A DNA stretch of 34,751 bases from Zoogloea sp. (GCA_009026175.1 WBTZ01000047.1:1-34751), one strand, 5' to 3'; positions 15,625 through 23,730 are shown, numbered from the stretch's first letter. Made by a program: numbers and translations. The notes: a model not told the origin generated them from the letters alone.

Positions 15625-17189
15625 GCTGCCTCCTCTATCGGACAGCGAGCGGCGAGCTCGCCAAGGATGTCAAGGCTTTCGAAGCGATAGCCTTCAAATA
15701 TTCTGTCGTTTTCTTCTGCAAAGCGACTCGGCCACGAACCTATGTCTAGTCGAGGTATGAGGTAATAGTCACGAATCAGTAAATTTGTACTGTCCATTCG
15801 TACGGCTATCGTTATGTCTGGAGAGAGCCCCGTGTCAAATCGAATGTGCCAGCGTAGCGTTCCAGACGATAATCTATGGCATCGTGCGATAACTACCGAG
15901 ACAGACCAATCGTTGTTTATGGCTAATAAGTTCGTTTTTGTGTTGAACGAAACTATTGCCCCGAGATTTATAAGCAGATTTGTAACGTGCTCAATGACCT
16001 CTGGGTGAAGTTTTCGTAAATTTTGATTGATCTCTAAGTAACGGTAGTCCCGGTTAGGTTGGTAGTTGATCAACTTGTAGGCGCGCAGTAGTCCGCCGAA
16101 ACGAGAGCGATACGCGCTGCTAGATGGCATCCCTTCCTGCTCATCTATAATTAGCCCAGATAGTACCCCTAGCCGACTGTATAGGCTGTCAAGGAGTTTG
16201 AGCATTTCATCATTGCTAAACCGTGCAGATCTTTTTGCGATAATTTCGACAGCGCTTTCAAAAATTTCCTTGGAAACTATGCTTTTGAATGCGTTGTCGC
16301 ATCGAATCCAGCGATCTGGTGTGTTTCGAACTCTGTGTTGCTTGAGTTTGAAAGACATTCGATTGTAAACACTGTTGCCTATATATTTTTCATTTGTCAG
16401 AAGCTGATGGACTGTTCCACGAGTCCACTTTCGGCCAAGATCCGTTAGCAACCCCTCATTGTTCAACATTTCCGCGATAGAGGCTTCGTTCATTCCTTTT
16501 GTAACGAAGCAGTCGTAGATTCGGCGAACTGTTTGAATTTCGTCCTCGGGGCCAGGAACCAAGATTACCCGGTCAGTATGAATGCTTTTGTGTTGGCGAA
16601 AATCTAGAAGGCCTTTTTGATTTCTTTGGTCGTCTATAAGCGCCCGGCGAAGGCCATATCCTGCCGCGCCACCTTGATGAAAACCTAACTCGACAAGGCG
16701 GCACTGGCCAAGAAATACTTTTGTAGACAGCTCTCGGCTGTATTCGCCAGCCATTGCCCGTTTGACGCTTTTTACGATTGCAGATACCGGGGAGCCATCG
16801 TTCTCAAACTGTTCGGCGCAATAAATTACTGTGACCCCGGCTCTGGTGCACAGGTATTCGTAATGAGCACTTTCGTCGGCGTTCTGAAATCGCCCCCATC
16901 TGCTGACGTCGTAAACTAGGATGACTTTGAAGGTTGTTGTTCCACTTTGAACGTCCGCTATCAGGCGACGAAGAGCCTCTCGACCGCTTATATCAAGCCC
17001 GCTCTTTCCTTCGTCAGCATAGGATTTCTCGATAAGCATGCCGTGAGATTCGGCGTACTTACGGATCACGGCTGTTTGATTCTCAGTTGAGTAACGTTGG
17101 TGGTCGGTCGACATACGCACGTACTCTGCAGCAAGGATCTTGCATGCAGGTATGTCTGCTGACATTGAGTTCGGCGTCGCGGGAGGCAA
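15621..17189 (-). CDS. Large serine recombinase (resolvase/invertase family)
   Basis: This 522-aa protein has a resolvase catalytic domain: nucleophile S27 in AEYVRMSTDHQRYSTENQ, YADEGKSGLDISGREALRRL (57-76) and VILVYDVSRWGRFQN with the conserved Arg residues. A recombinase domain follows (about 190-300; GYGLRR..., MNEASIAEMLNNEGLLTDLG, WTRGTVHQLLTNEKYIGNSV). The last 200 residues lack an obvious zinc ribbon and contain an unfamiliar beta-rich segment, so target recognition may be unusual. Large serine recombinases integrate or excise circular DNA at attachment sites. It is first in a three-gene operon with two ParB-like proteins joined by 4-bp overlaps, forming a mobility/maintenance module independent of the terminal tyrosine recombinases. 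Confidence 0.93.
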   Translation of the reverse strand: MPPATPNSMSADIPACKILAAEYVRMSTDHQRYSTENQTAVIRKYAESHGMLIEKSYADEGKSGLDISGREALRRLIADVQSGTTTFKVILVYDVSRWGRFQNADESAHYEYLCTRAGVTVIYCAEQFENDGSPVSAIVKSVKRAMAGEYSRELSTKVFLGQCRLVELGFHQGGAAGYGLRRALIDDQRNQKGLLDFRQHKSIHTDRVILVPGPEDEIQTVRRIYDCFVTKGMNEASIAEMLNNEGLLTDLGRKWTRGTVHQLLTNEKYIGNSVYNRMSFKLKQHRVRNTPDRWIRCDNAFKSIVSKEIFESAVEIIAKRSARFSNDEMLKLLDSLYSRLGVLSGLIIDEQEGMPSSSAYRSRFGGLLRAYKLINYQPNRDYRYLEINQNLRKLHPEVIEHVTNLLINLGAIVSFNTKTNLLAINNDWSVSVVIARCHRLSSGTLRWHIRFDTGLSPDITIAVRMDSTNLLIRDYYLIPRLDIGSWPSRFAEENDRIFEGYRFESLDILGELAARCPIEEAA

Positions 17190-17490
17190 GTTGATCTCCT
17201 GTCAGGAGCGTCCGAGTAACTGTCGGAGTATAGAAAGCGATTCTCTTAGTTACAAAGAATATTTCTGGCTGATTCTCTTGAAGATCGGGAATGTCAAGCG
17301 ATACGCAGATTCGATCCCCTGACGACATCCCCGCCAAAGAGTGATGCCTTGGGGCGACTCGAAATGCCTGCAGCCTTCGCAGTTAATCCGGCGCGTAGGA
17401 CTCCTTTCGTAGGCATGGCGGCCACAGTAGCTTGCCTAGCGATCAGACGAGGCAGCACTGCTCATTTCTCGCAAACGGCGATCTTCAAGT
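17190..17490. other. Upstream region of the serine-recombinase operon
   Basis: I see no coding sequence in this stretch. The part nearest the recombinase start is moderately AT-rich and should hold its promoter, but no strong -35/-10 pair stands out. The far end meets the IS66 terminus at 17491. Confidence 0.4.
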
Positions 17491-18882
17491 GTAAGCGTCC
17501 AGCCGGCCCACCTTGCGGGGATCAGCGTGGGATGATCCGAGTGTCGATGACGTCCTTGGGAGTGGCATCGACGTCAATCACCCGGCTGCCCAGCGGTAAC
17601 AACTCATCGATTCGGCTGTGGGGCCAGGCCGGGAGTTTCTCCAGGGTAATCCGCAGCCAGGCGTAGGGTTCCAGTCCATTGAGGCTGGCGGTGGCCAGCA
17701 GGCTCTGGATGGCCGCAGCGCGCTGGCCTGCCCGTTCGGAGCCCACGAAGAGCCAATTGCGCCGGCCCAAGCAAATCGGCCGGATGGCATTCTCAATGGG
17801 GTTATTGTCGATGGGCAACTGGCCACTTTCCACATAGCGCAGGATCGCTGGCCAGCGTTTGAGGCTGTAATCGATGGCACGGGCCAGTCCCTTTCAACGG
17901 CGGCCACTCTCCGTTTGGCGCACAACCAACCGTGCAAGTCACCCAGGCGCGGCAAGGCCTCCTGCTGGCGAAGCGCGAGACGCACCGCTGCGTCGGCATC
18001 GCGGGCTTGCGCCTCGATCGCGTACAGTTCGGCGATCCGCCGTAAGGCCTCTTCGGCGACAGGATGCGGGTGCGCCGCATGGAGATCGAAGAACTTGCGT
18101 CGGCAATGGGCAAGGCCCGCCAGTTCCGTGACACCCTGCCGGAAGAGCTCCTTGTATCCCCCGTAGTCATCGACCATCAAGCGGCCTTGCCAGCCTTGCA
18201 GGAAATCCCGGGCATGTTGGCCGCTGCGGCTGGTTTGATAGTCGAAGACGACGATCGGTGCAGCCCCCTCCAGCTCATTGCTTCGATAGGCCCAGAGATA
18301 AGCCCGCCGGGTCTTGCCCTGGCCCGGATCCAGTTGCTGAACCGGGGTCTCATCGGCGTGCAGCACCTGGCCCCGCTTGAGCAGTGTGCTCAGACGATCC
18401 ACCAGGGGCTGCAGGGCCAGACCCAACTGGCCCACCCACTGGGCCAGCGTGGAGCGGGCAATCGGTGCCCCATGCCGTTCGCTGATCTTCTCGATGCGAT
18501 AGAGCGGCAGGTGATCCAGATATTTCTGGATCAGAATCCAGGCATGCAGCCCCGGAGCCGCCAGACCCCCGTCGATAAGGCTGGCCGGTACGGGGGCGGC
18601 TGTGACAGTTTCGCAGCGCTGACAGGCGTATTGGGGACGGATGTGGCGATGGACAAAGAATCGGGCGGGCTCCACGTCCAGTTGTTCGCTGATGTCTTCG
18701 CCAACCCCAGGCTGCAGACAGGCGGCCACCACCTGAGTCTTGAAATCATCCGGATAGGTTCGGCGATGGCGGCCCCGAGGCGCTTTAACGAGATTCGCGT
18801 ACATGTGTCCACCCTGATTTGCGTGGACACCATGCTCATCATCAACGCCAACCCGCGCAAGGTGGGCCGGTTGGACGCTTAC
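17491..18882 (-). mobile_element. Internally deleted IS66-family element with both ends retained
   Basis: The left end reads GTAAGCGTCCAGCCGGCC. The reverse complement of the right end (ending 18882) reads GTAAGCGTCCAACCGGCC, and both continue CACCTTGCG, so the terminal repeats match over about 27 bp with one mismatch. The length is about 1.4 kb against roughly 2.4 kb for complete IS66 elements. The deletion removed the end of tnpA, all of tnpB and the start of tnpC. The 8-bp flanks (CTTCAAGT left, GCTAAGCG right) do not match, so the neighbourhood was rearranged later. Confidence 0.85.
17522..18804 (-). pseudogene. IS66 tnpA-tnpC deletion fusion with a frameshift
   Basis: Reading the minus strand from 18804, residues 1-35 (MYANLVKAPRGRHRRTYPDD, FKTQVVAACLQPG) match the HTH start of IS66 TnpA. 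The frame then passes directly into mid-TnpC (EDISEQLDVEPARFFVHRHI), showing an in-frame deletion. The TnpC core includes VLHADETPVQQLDPG and MVDDYGGYKELF. Near 17885-17900 the frame shifts: IDYSLKRWPAILRYVESGQL and NNPIENAIRPICLGRRNWLF, with the catalytic Glu, continue in another frame to about 17522. The tnpA/tnpB functions are absent and the catalytic core is split, so no active transposase is expected. Confidence 0.88.
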
Positions 18883-18909
18883 GCTAAGCGGCTGGGGGAA
18901 GATGAGTTT

Positions 18910-18922
18910 GCCGGGGGCTTAC
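18910..18922. repeat. Orphan IS66-type terminus
   Basis: GCCGGGGGCTTAC at 18910-18922 repeats the right terminus of the IS66 copy that ends at 6688. It lies 28 bases beyond the deleted IS66 element and abuts the IS5 fragment. It therefore marks a third IS66 end, left by an insertion into the IS5 gene that was later lost. Confidence 0.55.
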
Positions 18923-19174
18923 TGATCACCGAAGCGCAGGGGATTCCGTTAGCAGTCATCCTGACCGGCGCCAATCGCAATGATGTGACCCAACTTCTGC
19001 CCCTCGTTGAAGCCATTCCACCCACCCGAGGAGAACGGGGGCGACTGCTCTCCAAGCCTCGGATCATCCAGGCCGACCGTGGCTACGATCACGACAAGTA
19101 CCGCAGGCCCCTTTACGCCCAAGGCATCAAGACCGAGATCGCCCGGCGCAACACGCCGCACGGCAGCGGTCTGG
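18923..19174 (+). pseudogene. IS5-family transposase, internal fragment
   Basis: The frame contains LITEAQGIPLAVILTGANRN, LLPLVEAIPPTRGERGR, IIQADRGYDHDKYRRPLYAQ and ARRNTPHGSGLG. This is the central catalytic block of IS5-family (IS427-like) transposases, with the second Asp in QADRGYD. Both ends are missing: it starts abruptly at the IS66-type terminus at 18922 and stops at 19174, where group II intron sequence begins. It is non-functional. Confidence 0.85.
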
Positions 19175-19296
19175 GTACTCCATCCGTATCCGCATCAACG
19201 CTTCGCGTCATGACTCAAGCCAGGAGCCGTATGCGGTAGTGCCGCACGTTCGGATCTGTGCGGGGGACGGGGAGCAATCTCCGTTCCTACCGCGAC
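19175..19296 (+). ncRNA. Group II intron 3' end remnant (domains V-VI)
   Basis: GAGCCGTATGCGGTAGTGCC (19224-19243) is followed by GCACGTTCGGATCTGTGCGG and then a GGGGAG...CTCC hairpin ending CTACCGCGAC near 19296. This is the characteristic 3' region of bacterial group II introns downstream of the reverse-transcriptase ORF. The preceding bases also read through as the RHDSSQEPYAVVPH-type peptide commonly seen there. No reverse transcriptase or intron 5' end is present, so it is a dead fragment fused to the IS5 remnant. Confidence 0.75.
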
Positions 19297-19674
19297 CGAT
19301 TGTTTCACGCAGATTAGCTAACAAGGTGTCCTTGCTACGAGTGGTGACCCTGTAGTCCCGGTTCGCAGTGGCCAACGTATATAGCACTGGCGGAAATGAG
19401 ACATGTTGCGACTTCTCTTTTATCACAGTTATGGGTCGTGAGGTTATTAAAAAGTCACTTTGAGTATGTTAAAAAATTCTTATGGCATTGGAATTAAACT
19501 GCATATTATCTATTTTGGATGTTCTTTTGAGCTGTCAGAATCGCAATATTCTTAATCGGAGATCCGTTTTTTGTTAATTGTAGGTTTCAGGAGTAAAAGG
19601 GCGGTCGCCCACACAGTATCCTTTGTGTGTAATTGGATCTAAATTCTCTATTGTCTTAGTTGTTGTTAATAAAA
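19297..19674 (+). promoter_or_regulatory. AT-rich leader of the exported-protein operon with two hairpins
   Basis: No gene is visible. From about 19440 the sequence is strongly AT-rich, a likely H-NS-type target. Two adjacent hairpins precede the operon: GGGCG-GT-CGCCC (19599-19610) and CACACA (19610-19615) with TGTGTG (19624-19629). They share base 19610, so they may be alternative folds in a leader about 45 bp before the first start codon. No U-tract follows. I cannot identify a confident promoter. Confidence 0.45.
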
Positions 19675-20565
19675 ATGAATAAATTGAAAAAAGATCTCGA
19701 TTCAAGGGGGCGCCCATTCATGATTGTAATATGGGTGGCTGCTATTCTTTCCGGCGAGGCTGTTGGTCAAGCGAGCGTTCTAATCCCTTATCGGGCGCAT
19801 AGTGCCTCCTCAGCACTCACGCCGATAGCAAATGTAAGTGATGGGAATCCAAGTACCGCCTGGAACTCGGGAGGGCCTGCCCCAGCATGGATTCAGCTCG
19901 ACCTTAATAGAGATGTCGTGCCATCACGAGTGAGGTTGTATACAGAGCAATATCCGCCAGGGAATGTAAGTCACAACATTACTGGAGTTCTTTCAAACGG
20001 AGCAACGGTAAATTTAGGGGGCTACTCTGGATACATGTCAAATAGCGTCTGGCTTGAGATTAATATCCCTTATAGCATTCCGGTGAGGTATCTGAGAATT
20101 ACGACAAGTCAAAGTTCTTCTTGGGTTGCCTGGAAGGATATTGAGGTTGTTGAGGGCGGAGATCTCAAGAAAAACTGTGGTATTGAGACTGGGCCGGGCA
20201 TTGTTGGGGTAGGGACGGAGTACCAGTCCAAGTGCACTCCAGATGGTCGCTATTTTATATTTCGGGATCTTAGTCAGCAGCCTTATGGAGCTGAGGTTTT
20301 TTCCTGTCAGGGGGTGGATATCCCTCCAGGGTGGACATTGGTATCAAGAAGTTCTGCCTCTCAAACTCAGTGCAGCAACTACGATACGGCAACTCCATTG
20401 GCCAATCGTAAGATTTATACAATCAGAAATAATAACTTAAGTCCGATTAAAGCGGAGAAGCCTGACGCATACGACACTGTCCCCCTCCCTTCGATATCCA
20501 GCAGACCGAATCCGTCGAGCTTTACTTGGCCATCCGACATGCGCGAGTTTTATTTTAATAAGTAA
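19675..20565 (+). CDS. Exported F5/8 type C (discoidin-like) domain protein
   Basis: This protein of about 296 aa starts at ATG 19675 (MNKLKKDLDSRGRPFMIVIW). A basic start and hydrophobic segment (about 17-32, ending EAVGQA) suggest a signal peptide. Residues about 40-160 form an F5/8-type-C beta-sandwich: SASSALTPIANVSDGNPSTA, AWIQLDLNRDVVPSRVRLYT, VRYLRITTSQSSSWVAWKDI. Such domains bind sugars or surface ligands. The second half (about 165-296) is unfamiliar and has five Cys residues (KKNCGIE, QSKCTPDG, FSCQGVD, TQCSNY) and a Pro-rich tail. It leads a same-strand set of four exported proteins with AT-rich codon use, unlike the flanks, indicating transfer. The partner recognised by the domain is unknown. 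Confidence 0.75.
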   Translation: MNKLKKDLDSRGRPFMIVIWVAAILSGEAVGQASVLIPYRAHSASSALTPIANVSDGNPSTAWNSGGPAPAWIQLDLNRDVVPSRVRLYTEQYPPGNVSHNITGVLSNGATVNLGGYSGYMSNSVWLEINIPYSIPVRYLRITTSQSSSWVAWKDIEVVEGGDLKKNCGIETGPGIVGVGTEYQSKCTPDGRYFIFRDLSQQPYGAEVFSCQGVDIPPGWTLVSRSSASQTQCSNYDTATPLANRKIYTIRNNNLSPIKAEKPDAYDTVPLPSISSRPNPSSFTWPSDMREFYFNK

Positions 20566-20579
20566 AGGGTTGATTTATA

Positions 20580-21215
20580 ATGGGAATTAGGTTTGTTTTT
20601 TTGGCTTTTTCTGCTCTTTTTTCGCTGGATTCACATGCTCTCGCAGGTTTTAGTCGTGCATGTTCATTGCACGAACTGAGGGATAAATACTTGCTTGATG
20701 CGTTCGTTGCATTTGCCGACAAGGTTAGCGATAAGCCAAAGATGTATTATTACGTCAAGTATGCACTTGCTTCTCGAAGTCAATTGACTGGCGTTTTTGT
20801 GCCGGAATCAATTACAACTGATTATGGTAGTGCGCGGTATGGCCTCTTCGCGCATTCTCGGGTGTATCAGCTTAATACAAGCACTAGAATGTTCGAGCTG
20901 GTTAGAGAGTATGTTAGCTCACCGTCAAATATCCCGAGGGTGCTGAAGCCCATCATTAGAAATGATAGTAGCCTCAGGTTGATATTTGGACAGGGGGGGC
21001 TTATTCCTTATTCGACTCGAGCGGGCTCTCCAGCATTGTTTGTTGAGTTCCACAATGCGCAGATCGTCGTTGGCGCGGGAGAAGTTGGTGAGCAGCCAAT
21101 AATTAGGGTTCTGGGGAATCATTCTTTTTATGAGTTTGCGATAGATCAGTGGAGGCCTCTTCCGCGCTCCTCTGCCTCTGACTGCAATTTGTTGGAATGG
21201 GGGTTTGAGCACTAA
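20580..21215 (+). CDS. Exported protein of unknown function, 211 aa
   Basis: This protein begins MGIRFVFLAFSALFSLDSHA, a classical Sec signal peptide with cleavage near SHALA (about residue 22). The mature part is soluble and mixed (CSLHELRDKYLLDAFVAFAD, SRQLTGVF-like strands, RVLGNHSFYEFAIDQWRPLP). It has two Cys after the signal (CSLHE, DCNLLEW), perhaps one disulfide. No known family is recognised. It starts 15 bases after the F5/8C protein's stop, and its own stop TAA touches the ATG of the next gene, so the three are surely co-expressed. Confidence 0.65.
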   Translation: MGIRFVFLAFSALFSLDSHALAGFSRACSLHELRDKYLLDAFVAFADKVSDKPKMYYYVKYALASRSQLTGVFVPESITTDYGSARYGLFAHSRVYQLNTSTRMFELVREYVSSPSNIPRVLKPIIRNDSSLRLIFGQGGLIPYSTRAGSPALFVEFHNAQIVVGAGEVGEQPIIRVLGNHSFYEFAIDQWRPLPRSSASDCNLLEWGFEH

Positions 21216-21806
21216 ATGAATGCGCGAAATCTAATTTTATGGATGATTTGCACCTTGCCCGCATGTTCTTTTGCTGCGGAAGGAGAAAATCCGGTTCGGG
21301 AGATGGCAAAGCGTAGATTCTGGGAAGACAGAACTGTTAGCCAGTATGGCTATTTTGTTATTACCAAAGGTTATGCAGAAACACGCGTCATTGAGGGGCT
21401 TCGCAAGGCTCTTGAGTCGACACCAAAGAACCGCAGATTCGATTGCGCCTCCAATCTTATAGGTGTCGATAGAGGTTTTAGCGAAGAGCATGACCAGGAT
21501 AGTTTTTTCTTTCGCACCAGTGCCGACAGAAGGGTGATGCTTTCTGTCTTTGATCTAGCTAGTGCGGGTGATGTGTATCGTACAGAGGAGGCATATAACG
21601 TAAAAGTTAATGGAGAAAGAGCTACCCTCGCTATGGTTGTTGATAGGGAGAATAAGAATAATTCTAGATGGGGGGTGGGCTGGTATTCGTCTGGTTTGTC
21701 CTTTTCGCTGACTGTTGAGAATGATGGTCGTTCAATAATTGAAAAGGACTGGGTGATTAAATTGGCTGAATCTATTCAGTGTAAAAAAATAAAGAATAAA
21801 ATTTAG
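21216..21806 (+). CDS. Exported protein of unknown function, 196 aa
   Basis: The start MNARNLILWMICTLPACSFA with AEGENP following is a signal peptide; cleavage probably follows SFA near residue 20, and the LPACS segment could alternatively act as a weak lipobox. The mature protein has alternating strands (VMLSVFDLASAGDVYRTEEA, GVGWYSSGLSFSLTVENDG) and ends in a basic tail CKKIKNKI. Two other Cys residues (FDCASN, IQCKK) could pair. The ATG immediately follows the stop of the previous gene. No homologous family is recognised. Confidence 0.65.
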   Translation: MNARNLILWMICTLPACSFAAEGENPVREMAKRRFWEDRTVSQYGYFVITKGYAETRVIEGLRKALESTPKNRRFDCASNLIGVDRGFSEEHDQDSFFFRTSADRRVMLSVFDLASAGDVYRTEEAYNVKVNGERATLAMVVDRENKNNSRWGVGWYSSGLSFSLTVENDGRSIIEKDWVIKLAESIQCKKIKNKI

Positions 21807-21817
21807 ATGGGGTTTTT

Positions 21818-22186
21818 ATGAGAAATAAGACTGCTTTTTTTTCCCCTTTGCTTGGGATTCTGTTCGGTGCGACTCTTTGCGGCTGTGGAGGTGGATCGGA
21901 TTCGGCTGGCATGAAGCAAGAGACGATGTCCGTTGGCGCGAAAATTGAAAGGGAGGCTTCTGTAATGCCGTTGTGCTCGGCGAGAAGTTTGTTGGAAATT
22001 CGGGCGGAGATTGAAGATAAAATTGGGAGGAGTGGTTCCGGTTTGGTTGTCGGTGTTTCGGATCTTAGCTTTAATTCTGGCGCTAATGGTGAGTATTGGC
22101 ATGTTCCAGCAAAGACGCGCGAAGGGAAATTTGGGGCTTTGGTTTTATATAGATGTGATGGGGGGGTTGAGATATTGAATGAGTAG
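21818..22186 (+). CDS. Small lipoprotein of unknown function, 122 aa
   Basis: The N-terminus MRNKTAFFSPLLGILFGATL followed by CGCGGGSD is a lipoprotein signal: L-C-G-C fits a lipobox, with lipid attachment at Cys23 and a flexible Gly/Ser linker. The mature part contains a helical segment (ARSLLEIRAEIEDKIG) and strands (GSGLVVGVSDLSF, KFGALVLYRCDGGVEIL). It follows the preceding gene by 11 bases, ending the operon. A membrane-anchored last member suggests the set acts at the cell envelope. Function is not recognised. Confidence 0.65.
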   Translation: MRNKTAFFSPLLGILFGATLCGCGGGSDSAGMKQETMSVGAKIEREASVMPLCSARSLLEIRAEIEDKIGRSGSGLVVGVSDLSFNSGANGEYWHVPAKTREGKFGALVLYRCDGGVEILNE

Positions 22187-22437
22187 CGTTGTGATTGCTT
22201 GGTTTTATCCCAATGGGGTGTTGTATTAGCAATAAATCTCCCTTCGGGTAAGTATGGGGATCTTCAGTGAAAGTCCGAACGCAACACCATGTGCGTTGTA
22301 CGGGAGATGCCCAAAATTCTTGAGAGTAGGCGCAATAGGGTTTCGGTAGTCCAGGTGGCGCTGTCGTATGGGCTCAGCTGCAATTGTATTGACCCAGTGA
22401 AATCCTGCTCAGGTGTTAACCTTGAAAAGAACGACAC

Positions 22438-22752
22438 ATGAGCATGGCCATGGAAGACGAAATCAAACGCGGGACAGCCAAGCGCAAGAGCGCGTTGGTG
22501 ATGGAGATCCTGCAAGAGAAGACGACGGTGGCAGAGGCCAGCCGTTCTTATGATCTGCCCCCGTCAGAGATCGAGACCTGGATCGACGAGGCGAAGCGGG
22601 GCATGGAGAACGCGCTGCGTGCCAACCCGCTGGACATCCGGGAGCTGTACGAGAAGCAGATCAAGCGGCTCCAGGAAGCCTACGGGGAAGCAATGCTGGA
22701 GTTGCGTGCCCGAAAAAAATTGCAGTCCCTGCTGGGCGAGGACGAGAAGTGA
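22438..22752 (+). CDS. IS3-type transposase OrfA
   Basis: This 104-aa protein has an N-terminal HTH (ALVMEILQEKTTVAEASRSY, then DLPPSEIETWIDEAKRG), which binds the element's ends, and a C-terminal helical segment (LYEKQIKRLQEAYGEAMLEL). Its stop overlaps GTG 22749, the probable start of orfB, in the ATG/TGA-type overlap usual for such elements. The domain resembles a DUF1153-like HTH transposase subunit. Confidence 0.85.
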   Translation: MSMAMEDEIKRGTAKRKSALVMEILQEKTTVAEASRSYDLPPSEIETWIDEAKRGMENALRANPLDIRELYEKQIKRLQEAYGEAMLELRARKKLQSLLGEDEK

Positions 22753-23564
22753 TCGAGACGATCCGCCAGGGACTCTAGGAAGAAGGTGTCGTCGTCTCGA
22801 TCAGTCAGCTGTGCCGGTGGTTTGAAGTGCCCCGTCGGACGTTCTATTACCAGTCGGTGAAGGCTCCACCGAAGGTGCAGCCCCGCTTTGCCGAACCGAT
22901 CAAGGCGATGATCGAGGACAACCCGTCCTTTGGTTACAGGACCGTGGCCCACCTGCTGGGGTTCAACAAGAACACGGTGCAGCGGGTGTTTCAGCTGCGT
23001 GGCTGGCAAGTGCGGAAGCGTCCGGTCGGGTTTCGGCCCCGGATCGAGGCGCGGCGCTCGCGCGCGTCTCAACCGAACGAACGCTGGGCAACCGATATGT
23101 GCCGTGTCTGGGCGGGACGAGACGGTTGGGCCACGCTGGCGATCGACTGCTTCAGCCGGGAGTTGCTGGGCTGGCATGTCTCTCGGAGCGGCAAATCCCG
23201 CACCGCTGAAAGTGCGCTGGAGCAGGCCCTGATCGCCCGCTTCGGTACGCTGGGGCGCGTGAAGGAGCCCTTCCTGCTGCGCTCGGACAATGGCCTGGTC
23301 TTCACCAGCCGCAGTTACACGGCGCTGGTCAAAAGCTATGGCCTGAAGCAGGAATTCATCACGCCCTACACCCCGCAGCAGAATGGGATGGTAGAGCGGG
23401 TGATCCGGACGTTGAAGGAGCAATGCATCCACCGTCACCGCTTTGAAACCCTGCAGCACGCCAGTCGCGTGATCGGCGACTGGATCCAGTTCTACAACCA
23501 CCAGCGGCCCCATCAGGCCCTGGATATGAAGACGCCGGCTGAGGCATTCGCATTAGCGGCGTGA
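22749..23564 (+). pseudogene. IS3-type transposase OrfB interrupted by an amber codon
   Basis: From GTG 22749 the frame reads VIETIRQGL, then TAG (22776-22778), then continues EEGVVVSISQLCRWFEVPRR TFYYQ without further breaks. The rve/DDE integrase core is complete: D in ERWATDMCRVWAG, D in LLRSDNGLVFTS, and E in NGMVERVIRTLKEQ, ending HQRPHQALDMKTPAEAFALA. Initiation at GTG about 22827 would give a 245-aa protein keeping the whole catalytic core but losing about 25 N-terminal residues, so residual activity is possible. A single-base change or readthrough would restore the full gene. Confidence 0.85.
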
Positions 23565-23670
23565 CCTGTGCAGGATTTGGTGGGTCAATACAAGGGTGCA
23601 GCGCCGGTTGGCGAAGAGGCAGGCGTGATACGCGAGAGCCTCGCTGAAGACGCGCACCACCTGGGCGAGG

Positions 23671-23730
23671 AACGTACGAAACGTTGCAAACGCCCTGAAA
23701 GTCAGTATCCACAGCCTGCTGCTGCAGTAG
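23671..23730 (+). pseudogene. 3' remnant of an XRE regulator related to the one at 1904-2146
   Basis: The bases encode NVRNVANALKVSIHSLLLQ and a stop. The intact regulator ends RLANALQVSIHSLLLP. The nucleotide match runs on past the stop (both continue TTCCGGC), so this is true homology and not chance. The upstream HTH is missing or scrambled. It lies on the opposite strand to the intact copy, just right of the IS3-type element. Confidence 0.65.

Larger units (their letters stand above)
22384..23593 (+). mobile_element. IS3-type insertion sequence with terminal inverted repeats
   Basis: TTGTATTGACCCA at 22384-22396 and TGGGTCAATACAA at 23581-23593 are perfect inverted repeats. Beyond them the similarity continues (AATCCTGC then CAGGT). 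The element is about 1.2 kb and carries orfA and orfB in the usual IS3-like order. The immediate flanks (CAA left, GGG right) show no target-site duplication, so one flank was probably rearranged. OrfB has an amber codon near its start. Confidence 0.85.

Noticed and set aside
18064-19239. A 391-aa plus-strand protein
   Set aside because: The first part is antisense to the IS66 pseudogene and the second part is the IS5 fragment and intron tail joined by chance.
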